NCBI GenBank assembly: GCA_001970855.1 | Contig: LSSN01002922.1 | Span: forward strand, 1-22,146 | From: Smittium culicis | Lineage: Eukaryota > Kickxellomycota > Harpellomycetes > Harpellales > Legeriomycetaceae | Length of the DNA: 22,146 nucleotides | Direction: 5' to 3' | Part shown: one piece after another, positions 1 to 7,595 of the stretch | Layout of the letters: each line of letters starts with the position of its first letter | Position numbering within the stretch: the first letter of the stretch is position 1 | Notes under the pieces: model-generated | Seen by the model: the letters and a program-made list of their open reading frames with translations, nothing else | Database searches by the model: none | What the model was told of the DNA's origin: nothing | Translations under genes and position numbers: made by a program

Positions 1-720
1 AAAAAAAAATTCATTGATGACTCTATCTCTTCAGAATTCAATAATCTATTAATTTAATCAAGAAAATTGCTAAATATAAATTGTTGAAGCTTTGGTCTAC
101 ACAAAGGGTTTATATTGATTATTGAATATCTATTAACGTGATTAATAGGTATATTGCACAAATATTAATTTATGTACATACGTATTATCAGAGTACGAGC
201 ACCTCTATCTTATTCCAAATCATTAAATTTAAAAATAAATTACGCATTTTGAAATATAAAAATAGTTTAATACACTTATTAAAAATAGATTTACATTGTT
301 TTAAATCGTTTTTATAGATACATAACTAAAAATGAATAGTATAAACGAAAATTATATATATATATTATGATTTATAAATAGATATAAGAAATTAAATAAA
401 ATATCTAATGCCTAAAAAAAATTAATGAAAAAAGAATTTTTTTTTGAGCTAACACTAGTATTGAGTATTATTAAATTTATAAAAATATTTATATATAAAG
501 AGATGTAATATTTTACTCATGAAATAAAATATTTTATTAAGGATTCGCCTGAATTAATGAAAAAATTTTTGAATCCAGTTTAAGTAAATTCAAAAAAAAC
601 TTTAGCAGTAGGTGAATTTAAATCGAAACGATATATTAATAGAAAAAAATCTCAATCTTCAATGAATCTCACATGTATAGTCTAACTAAATAATTTCAAT
701 AATGATCAAATAGTTGTTTT
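1..720. other. AT-rich non-coding stretch
   Basis: This stretch holds no convincing open reading frame, RNA gene or splice-linked coding fragment on either strand. It is very A/T-rich, with many short A and T runs, and starts with nine A residues. A weak inverted motif (ggattc at 541 and gaatcc near 571) is present but too short to interpret. Confidence 0.6.
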
Positions 721-949
721 CAAAAAGCGCAAACCTTGAATGTTAACGCAAAAAAAGCTGCTGCTCCACTAAAAATATCAGGTTGAAATCAGCGAAATAA
801 AATATATTAGTATAAATTCTAAGAGTGTACTATAATTGTTCAAATGGTTGGCTCAAAAAAGTGCCAACCTGGAGCGTTAACGCAAAAAAAGCTGCTGCTC
901 CACTAAAAATATCAGGTTGAAAACAGTGATATAAATTTTATTAGTATAT
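721..949. repeat. Direct repeat pair, 134-bp period, with internal hairpins
   Basis: Two copies (about 721-815 and 855-949) keep a constant 134-bp offset. They share a nearly identical core that runs from GTTAACGC through the GCTGCTGCTCC block to ATCAGGTTGAAA, then diverge gradually. Copy 2 contains three nested inverted repeats: GGTTGGC (846-852) with GCCAACC (863-869), CAACCTG (865-871) with CAGGTTG (913-919), and GGAGC (871-875) with GCTCC (897-901). It also contains the perfect palindrome GCGTTAACGC (874-883). Copy 1 keeps AACCT/AGGTT but has lost the first stem. There is no ORF. The pair could be a duplicated small transposable element or a structured RNA-like unit; the family is unknown. 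Confidence 0.8.
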
Positions 950-1504
950 TTTTTATAGTTGCCATTATTTTTTAATTTGGTTATATCATTTTATTCAAAC
1001 CTTGGATTTTTATTGCATTAAATTTAAATTTGTATTTTTTTGAATTTATTTTGAATTCAAATTATCATCTACAATGTATTTTATTTCATATCTATCTATC
1101 TATTTTTTAATTTTATTGTTGTATTATATTTTTTTATATAATTTAAATAATATATAGATCAATTATAATATCTATAGCTATACATAGTTTTTTCATTCAT
1201 ACTGGGATAAATATATAATTAAAAAGCTATATTTTACAATAACTTGTTTTCTCTAAATTTTACGGTTATAAATATCTTGAAAACCAAAATGTATTCTATT
1301 CATATCTCACGTTTATGTATGCGTTATGATTTGGATTTTTTAGCCTCATCATTTTTACCCAGGAGAATTTCTGGTCATATTTTTTTTCTATGGATGTAAT
1401 TAGCTTAGTGAGTTATTGAAATTCTCCAATGAATAGTAAAGTCTTTATGTATTTTTTTTTACCGATTTTTTATTGACTAATCCAATAATTATTTGATTTG
1501 CTAT
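950..1504. other. AT-rich non-coding stretch, left flank of the TTAA element
   Basis: No gene is visible here. A segment around 1355-1460 weakly resembles 3577-3680 inside the neighbouring element (shared TTTACCCAG...AATTTCT followed by GAGTT..TGAAATTC), so part of it may be an older copy of the same mobile sequence. Confidence 0.45.
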
Positions 1505-2555
1505 TTAACCCTTTCCCGTCCAAAAATTTTTGCATGATGAAAATATAAACTCTTCTCGTTCAGTAAAAAATTTCATAATATTATTGGCTTTATTATATAT
1601 GCATTATGTAAATTTCATCCAATAACGTGAAAAAAGTTAAGTGTGAAAAAAAAGTTTACTGAAGCCTTGACCAGACTTGTCCAAGCCTAAAATTATCAAA
1701 AAATACAATAATAAAAATTATCTTTATATTTATAGCGCATATCCATTATTATCTATGGTTCAAGCTGAATGTACTTTAGATATTTCCTGTGCAAATAGTT
1801 TTTACAAAGAAATATAAGTAAATAATAAGGTATATGATTGTTATAAAATATACTAATCTTTAATTAGATTAGATATTAACAACCATATAATATATTCTTG
1901 ACCTCAAACATTAGTAATAAAAAAAACTAAACAAGATAAAAAAATCGCCATTCACAAAAAATAGTGCTAGTATAATATCATGTATACATTATCTATAATA
2001 AAAAATAATTGTAATGTAACAAGATAATAACTATATAAAGGTTATTTATTCAATTCAGCGAATATAATAACGAGCTTTATTTAATGCAATAAGTATTTTT
2101 GAATTATATTTAACTCTAGATAGTAATAAATATTATTGCAGTCATTCATAGTAAAAGATATACTGATATCATTACATACTAAAAACAATTAAACTTTTTA
2201 AAGGTTAAAAATTCAATAAAGAAGCTAAGGCAAGTGATTATTGTTAACTTATGCTTTTTAGGAATTGTTTGGCTAATATAAAGCTTAAAAATTAGCCATG
2301 TTTATTACTATTTGATTCTAAATTTACTCATAATCACCCAAAAGTATTGAAAAAATCACACGAAAAATAACGCATTTAAGAGTATTGTATATTATAGTTT
2401 GATTGATGTTTAAAAAAATAATAAAAGTTTTTTTGGGAATTAATTTATTAATATTGATTTTTCTGCAATTATTAAGAAATAAAAATAATATATATCTCTA
2501 TCTATCAATTAAACAAATGGTAAAATGATAGATTGTAATATGTAATAATACATTA

Positions 2556-2591
2556 AACTGATAGATAATAACTGATAGATAATAATTGACA
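2556..2591 (+). repeat. Short direct repeat, AACTGATAGATAATA x2
   Basis: Two adjacent copies of a 15-base unit lie just upstream of the satellite array. They look like simple replication slippage and no function is suggested. Confidence 0.6.
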
Positions 2592-2689
2592 CAAATTATT
2601 AACCAAAATATGGAATACGAAAAAATTAAAACACCAAAAAGCTCAAGTCTATTCAAATATAAAAAAATTAAAAAAAAGTGCTAACAGTT

Positions 2690-3580
2690 TTTTAACATCT
2701 ATTAACAGCGGAAAAATTTTTACCTTTGAATGGTAAAGGTCCAAAAAATTGGCACAGTGTACAGAGATGTATATATTGAATAGGTATTTTTTTATTGGTG
2801 TATGATACTATTTATAATTTTTTAGTTATAAATTTTGCCAATGTAAATTTCGAAAAACAGTCTACCCTTGAACGAGAAAGGTTCAAAAAACGAGCAATAA
2901 TTATAATATTGTATACTACTTTAAGTATATATATAGTAGTGTTTGATACTAAGTAGTATTGTTTTGGCTATATATTTTACCAACGGAAATGGTAAAAAAC
3001 AGTCTATATTTGCGCAGGAAAGGGCGTAAAAATGGGCAAAGCATACATCAGTTTATAGAATTGTATAAAACACAATATGTGTAATATTATATTTGCTACA
3101 AAGGCGTGTCTATTTTTTTATTTTCTGCCAGCTAGTGAAAATTGCGAAAAAAGTCTGAATTTGTGCAGGAAAGGTCCTAAAATCGGACATAGTGTATGTT
3201 ATAGCGTAAAGTATTAGACAAAAAACAGTAGGTAAGTTTTTATTATTGCTACTAAGGTGTGCTATCTTTATTTTCTGCCAGCCAATGGAAATGGCGAAAA
3301 ACAGTCTACACTTGCGCAGGAAGGGCCCTAAAATCGGACATAGTGTATGTTATAGTGTATATAAATGAGCAAAACACAGTAGGTGTATTATTATTATTAC
3401 TACTAAGGTGAAATATTTTTATTTTCTGCCAGCCAATGGAAGTGGCGAAAAACAGTCTACATTTGCGCAGGAAAGGTCCTAAAATCGGACATAGTGTATA
3501 TCATAGTCTATAGTTTTGATACATCTATCAATTTTTATATATTTATATTTACTTCATGTAAATTTTTTTTCTGCCCAGAT
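2690..3580. repeat. Satellite-like tandem array, ~151-bp unit, about 6 copies
   Basis: The motif AAAACAGTCTAC recurs with its TCT at 2861, 3003, 3154, 3305 and 3456, giving spacings of 142, 151, 151 and 151 bp. A degenerate earlier unit lies near 2719, and a partial last one starts at the CTGCCCAG of 3571. Well-kept units read TTTTCTGCCAGCCAATGG, then GGCGAAAAACAGTCTACA, then TTGCGCAGGAAAGG, then CCTAAAATCGGACATAGTG. Units become more alike toward the right, as expected when one end of an array homogenises. Each unit repeats a motif resembling the type B transposon end (AAAAATAGTCTACC, a spacer, then GAAAGGG), so the array may have grown from transposon-end sequence. Confidence 0.85.
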
Positions 3581-3798
3581 TTACCCAGAACAATTTCTAG
3601 TAAGAAATATTTTTCTTGACAACCATTTGTGGAGTTCTGAAATTCAAAGCCCAATCATCATAACTACTATTTTTTTTCAATAATTCAATCATATTAATTG
3701 AGCGATTTAAATTTCTATTTGTTACATTTTTAAGGGTAATTATTAAAACAAAAATATTTGGCGAATAAAATTGAAGAAGCAAAATAATGATTTAATTT

Positions 3799-3882
3799 TG
3801 GTAGACTATTTTTGACCTGCTGAACAGGAACGCTCATTTTTGAAAAAGGCCATTTTTGATCTACCGCTCGGGAAAGGGTTAA
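3799..3882. repeat. Right end of the 2.4-kb element, with subterminal inverted repeat
   Basis: This end carries GGTAGACTATTTTTGACCT (from 3800) and, in opposite orientation, CCATTTTTGATCTACC before the terminal CGGGAAAGGGTTAA. The subterminal region can therefore fold back on itself. A second, more diverged copy of the same arrangement ends at 4032. Confidence 0.6.
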
Positions 3883-3950
3883 ACTGGGACTTAAATTTAA
3901 ATAAAATTTAAGCGAATAATGTTTCTAAATTAATAATAATATAAAAATTT

Positions 3951-4032
3951 AGTAGGCTTTTTTTGAACTACCTCGCGCTAATGCAAAATCTTAAAATGGA
4001 CAAAAATGACCTACCGCCCCTGAAAGGGTTAA
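3951..4032. mobile_element. Isolated right end of a second TTAA element
   Basis: About 82 bp resemble 3799-3882: a GTAGGCTTTTTTTGAACTACC arm, then AAAAATGACCTACCGCCC, then CTGAAAGGGTTAA at the boundary. No matching left end is visible between 3883 and 3950, so this is a truncated copy or the remnant of an older insertion. Its terminal TTAA (4029-4032) is also the first TTAA of the next MITE. Confidence 0.6.
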
Positions 4033-4224
4033 CACTTTCACGCGTGGTAAACTGTTTTTGGTCTAGTAAAAATTACCAACCATAATCGGCAATTATACAT
4101 TAATTCCGAGATCTTTAATGGTATCGGCTTATTGTATCATATCTGCAAGTAACAAATCCACTTATAAATCTTCAGCGAATCTATAAATTCGTTTTTTTAA
4201 GAATGCTGGACGGGAAAGGGTTAA
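4029..4224. mobile_element. ~196-bp TTAA MITE, B-to-A orientation
   Basis: It opens with a type B end (TTAACACTTTCACGCGTGGT, continuing AAACTGTTTTTGG) and closes with a type A end (GCTGGACGGGAAAGGGTTAA). Read on the opposite strand it aligns along its length with the copy at 5822-6017, sharing GATTTATAAGT near one third of its length and TCGGAATTAA near two thirds. It has no coding capacity. It is a miniature element presumably moved in trans by a piggyBac-type transposase. Confidence 0.8.
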
Positions 4225-4764
4225 AATAAATGATTTATAATTAAATTTGTTATTTGATTCTATTCTAAAATAAACTTGCATTTGAATAATCCTCAGAATT
4301 TGATTAATAATTCAAACATAATCGGCTGTATTCGATTAATATAAGTAGTCTAGCCCTAATAAAGAGTTAAAGGTGATATGTAGTTTTTAGTAATATTTTA
4401 AACGTATTTGTTATTTGAAATTAAATTTTTTGTAAATTTATACACCAATGAATGTAAAGATTTAAAAGTAAATTTGTAAGCTTGTAAGCTTATAAATTTA
4501 TAAATTATTAAGTTATCTTTTCCCTAGAACCAATGCCCAGTGTGTAATGGAGCTGCAAGAGTGGTGCAGGGTGGCTGATTGAAAGATATTTTTGTAATGT
4601 ATTTAAAACTTTTTAAATACTTTTTTGATAATTTTCTGTTACTTTTAAATTATGTTTAATAAACTCTCTAACTTATTAAAAAAAGTATATATACATTAGT
4701 TATTCCAATTCAAAAAAGTGCACTATTAGGAAACGATGAAAATATAATTATTTATAACCTACGA
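4225..4764. other. Non-coding spacer between MITE copies
   Basis: AT-rich sequence with no supported gene. A short segment of higher GC (about 4530-4575) stands out but has no ORF, tRNA fold or splice context that I can support. Confidence 0.5.
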
Positions 4765-4883
4765 TTATCACTTTAACGAGTGGTAGATTGTTTTTGATCT
4801 ACCAAATTTAGCAAATTATACTCAATAAAAATAGCATTATTCATAGAATCAATCATTTATTGGAATATTATAACCCCAAATAA
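4765..4883. mobile_element. Truncated, diverged TTAA MITE (B end only)
   Basis: The text TTATCACTTTAACGAGTGGT, followed by AGATTGTTTTTGATC, is a degenerate type B end like that at 5218. Similarity fades after about 110 bp, and no reverse type A end closes it. It appears interrupted where another type A end begins at 4884. Confidence 0.5.
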
Positions 4884-4915
4884 TCAACCCTTTCCCGTTC
4901 AACGATCTTTAAAAA
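4884..4915. mobile_element. Orphan type A transposon end
   Basis: TCAACCCTTTCCCGTTCAAC is a type A end with one change in the TTAA (now TCAA), followed by the usual CTTT plus A-run. The next end, at 5218, faces the same way as a new element start, so this copy has no partner and is probably truncated. Confidence 0.5.
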
Positions 4916-5217
4916 AACCAAAATTTTGCAAATTATTGAAGGAATTGAAAAGACCTTTTTTTTCCACAAGAGTTATTAAACATATTTTAAAAATATTTAA
5001 AAAGTTAAAAAAAAAAGGCATTTTGCTTTTTCTATTTATTTATTTCATTTTAAAAGCATTATTTGCTAAAAGTAACTCTAGATTTTTTTTACTTGATAAT
5101 AATTAAATGTGAAATTTCTTATGCTTAAGCTCATTATCTCTAAAAGCGCACTCTCCATAAAGAATCCTCCAGTTTATATTATTTTTCTAAAAACCAAAAC
5201 TTCTTATAGCTTCGGAA

Positions 5218-5412
5218 TTAACCCTTTCTCGGGTGGTAGACTGTTTTTGATCCATCAAATTTGGCCAGCTGAATACGATAAAATTATTTTAATTCCGAGA
5301 ATCAATATATAATTGGTATAATATAGAATATCAACAAATAAAAATTTTAAATATAAATCATGAGCGAATCAATTAATTCATTTTTTCAAAGCGTTGGACG
5401 GGCAATAGCTAA
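5218..5412. mobile_element. ~195-bp TTAA MITE, B-to-A orientation, one decayed end
   Basis: It starts TTAACCCTTTCTCGGGTGGT, continues AGACTGTTTTTGATC, and ends GCGTTGGACGGGCAATAGCTAA, where GAAAGGGTTAA has decayed to CAATAGCTAA. Length and interior (TAATTCCGAGAATC) match the other copies. It has no coding potential; a short ORF that crosses it is coincidental. Confidence 0.75.
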
Positions 5413-5436
5413 AATAACAGCAAAAAATAGACTTGA

Positions 5437-5635
5437 TTATTCCTTTCAGAGGCGGTTGGTATTTTTTGGACTACCAAAATCATCCAAATATATGACAAAC
5501 TGATAAATAAATTTATTATGATTATTATTTATTGGCTATGAATTTAGTTGCATCCAATGAATAATTATTTATAATATGTTTATCCAATTATGTTTTTTAG
5601 CGAAGAACAAGAGTACTGGACCCGGAAATGGTTAA
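5437..5635. mobile_element. ~199-bp TTAA MITE, B-to-A, first of three abutting copies
   Basis: The left type B end is the most diverged of the set (TTATTCCTTTCAGAGGCGGT, then TGGTATTTTTTGG). The right type A end reads GTACTGGACCCGGAAATGGTTAA. Its terminal TTAA (5632-5635) is shared with the next element. It is a non-coding miniature element. Confidence 0.65.
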
Positions 5636-5825
5636 CCCTTTACCGTCCAACACTTTTAAAAAGCGAATTTATTGATTCGATAGCCATTACTAAGATCATT
5701 TTTATTTGCTTTTATTTTACATTATACCAATATCTCTTAAATCCTCAGAATTAAAGTATTATAACTGATCAAAGTTAGCTATATTTGGAGAACCAAAAAT
5801 AGTCTACCGCCTGTGAAGCTGTTAA
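5632..5825. mobile_element. ~194-bp TTAA MITE, A-to-B, middle of three abutting copies
   Basis: It begins TTAACCCTTTACCGTCCAAC with CACTTTTAAAAAGCG following. It ends AAAAATAGTCTACCGCCTGT and then GAAGCTGTTAA. It shares one TTAA with the copy on each side. No ORF. Confidence 0.8.
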
Positions 5826-6017
5826 CCGTTTCCCATCCAACTCTCTTTGAAAAAATTAATTTTTGATTCGTTTATGATTTATAAGTATATTTATTATTTG
5901 CTATTATTCAGCAAAAAACCAGTAAATTAAAGAATCTTGGAATTAAATTACATCATTTGAAAGCTATTGACTATACTTTGTAGATCAAAAATAGTCTACC
6001 GCCCGTGAAAGAGTTAA
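5822..6017. mobile_element. ~196-bp TTAA MITE, A-to-B, last of three abutting copies
   Basis: It begins TTAACCGTTTCCCATCCAAC and ends GATCAAAAATAGTCTACCGC, then CCGTGAAAGAGTTAA. It lies in the same orientation as its left neighbour and shares TTAA 5822-5825 with it. It is one of the best-kept copies and a useful reference for the family. Confidence 0.85.
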
Positions 6018-6569
6018 AGAATACGCAAATCTCGATTTTTAATATTTGTGATTTTGATATATGACTTTATATTCATCGGAATCCAATGTTATTTTACATT
6101 ATAAAATGCATCTTTATTTAATATTTTTAGTATAAAATTTTTTGGTTCATAGTCTCTTGGTGACATAATAATATTTGGAATGGGATTAAATAACTAATAT
6201 TTTTAAAAAATCATAAATATTTCATAAAACTATGAATTATCATGGTATCATTGTATCATTGTATCCTCTTGATTTAAAGTGGTGATGTTTTTCCGAATTT
6301 ATAACCAAATTATCTGTATTATCTCCTCATTTTGTAGGAAGTTTAGAGTTTTTTGGTATAAAAACGCCTAAGAGGTCATTGACGAAGTAATATCCACTAT
6401 GGATCCGGATTTACCCGGTATAAGAATTTATTAGTATTAGAATATTATTTTTTTTATGCCTTGCACCAGCTTATCTATTTTTTATTTTACTCTACTGAAT
6501 ATTTTTTTTATTTTTATAATTCCAATAATATTCCGATATTAAAAAAAAAATCCAGATTTATAGAACTAC
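6018..6569. other. Non-coding stretch with possible decayed coding remnant
   Basis: No intact gene is present. On the minus strand 6300-6420 reads as a protein-like run interrupted by one stop, and might be a further decayed part of the transposase relic that lies just upstream on that strand. The match is too weak to call. Confidence 0.4.
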
Positions 6570-7595
6570 TTTAAAAGGGTACCAAAGTACGTATCGACGT
6601 AGCTTTTTCCGTGCTTATCTAAAAAAAAATATTAAAAGAAATATTTTTTCTGGAAATGAATCCGACGGTGCTTTCATTATAAACAGAGATATTCATTGTT
6701 TCTAAAGTGAGGGTCCGAATCGCTCCATAAGTAAATAATTTGAAAATTTGAAAAATCTGCAGATTTCATTAGCTTGAATAGACAGATAAGAGCATACACA
6801 GAGTCGTGAGTTAAATTTTCGGATAAATATTTATAGCATCTCCTCTTAATATACCCATCAGACTTGTAAAAAAGGAAAAAACACAGTTCTGAAATCTAAA
6901 TCCTGCTAAAAAAAAACTTATGAAGATCCACCGGCTCCCCACCAATCTTAAAATTTTATTTTAGTCATAAATTAGTATACATGAATAATTAACTAAATTT
7001 CTTTCAAATTTATTTAACTTTCCCTTCTGCTAGTAAAAAAAAATTCTGTGATACCTGAAATCCAAGTGTTTCTTCATAAGTTATGTGTCAACTCTAATGT
7101 ATATTTCATGAATTTAAACCCCCAATCGGTACAAATTTTTTTACCTTTAACCTTGCAACACACAAATTACACATATATGTTTTCTTGGTTGGTTTTTTGA
7201 AGTTTTTTTTGGCTGATATTGTAGAAAGTACTCAGTCTAAATTTTAATTCCGATTTTTCTATTAATAGCTGGTGATATATAATTTATTTCCTGGGTTATT
7301 TACAACAATCTAGACCCGATACCGTTACTGTCTTTGCCGAATATTCTTTCTGTTATATGATATTGCTGAAATTAGCAGTGGGGATATAGTTTTTTTAACC
7401 AACGACGGTTTGCCCAATAGAAGATCTTGATTTAGGAATGAATCTCTGATAATCATATAAATTGAACTGATCTTCGTTAACTTTTTGCTTCACAGTGTTG
7501 AACTGAGTTCTAGAAAACTCAAAACCGAAGGTACTAACCTGAGATGGCGAAAATTCTGAAGCTGCCAGTGGTAGTATGGTTAATTTCTGAATCAT
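6570..7595 (-). pseudogene. Decayed DDE-like transposase reading frame
   Basis: Two minus-strand frames read as protein despite stops. The first opens at 7595 with a 66-residue ORF and keeps protein-like text past five further stops to about 7077. The second, offset by one frame, runs from about 6949 to 6570. The second includes SENLTHDSVYAL, then LWSDSDPHFRNNEYL (WSD at 6727-6719), then LDKHGKSYVDTYFG (6622-6581). The pattern W-S-D-x(3)-HFR-N followed by HGK-x(3)-D-x(2)-FG recalls the catalytic-domain ends of certain eukaryotic DDE transposases; I recognise the pattern but cannot name the superfamily. Stops and at least one frameshift show it is dead. It sits beside, but is not bounded by, the TTAA elements, and I found no terminal repeats for it. 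That both segments belong to one gene is inferred from strand and proximity. Confidence 0.6.

Larger units (their letters stand above)
1505..3882. mobile_element. 2.4-kb TTAA-bounded non-autonomous element (piggyBac-like ends)
   Basis: The left boundary is TTAACCCTTTCCCG (1505-1518). The right boundary (3869-3882) is its exact reverse complement, CGGGAAAGGGTTAA. TTAA target duplications followed by CCCT-type termini are characteristic of the piggyBac superfamily. Inside the 14-bp terminal repeat the two ends differ. The left end continues TCCAA (type A here) and the right end continues as the complement of GGTAGATCAAAAAT (type B). The same A and B ends flank the ~195-bp MITEs downstream. No transposase-length ORF exists; 2690-3580 is a tandem array. 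It may be a deleted, satellite-filled derivative of an autonomous element elsewhere in the genome. It could also be two independent insertions whose ends happen to face each other. Confidence 0.6.

Noticed and set aside
2690..3580. CRISPR array as an explanation for the regular repeats
   Set aside because: The whole ~151-bp unit is repeated, with no short repeat separated by unique spacers, and the context is eukaryotic.
3597..3782. 61-codon minus-strand ORF
   Set aside because: It lies inside the 2.4-kb transposon-like element, is Asn/Ile/Lys-rich as expected from AT-rich DNA, and has no motif.
4525..4580. Short GC-richer patch that might be an exon or RNA gene
   Set aside because: No splice pair, cloverleaf or continuing frame supports it.
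5109..5312. 67-codon plus-strand ORF
   Set aside because: Its second half runs into the MITE at 5218-5412, it has no family-like sequence, and it is best explained as chance.
6690..6730. GGTCCGAATC resembling a tRNA T-loop
   Set aside because: No D-arm, anticodon arm or matching acceptor strand lies upstream; on the minus strand the same bases encode the WSDSDPHF motif of the transposase relic.
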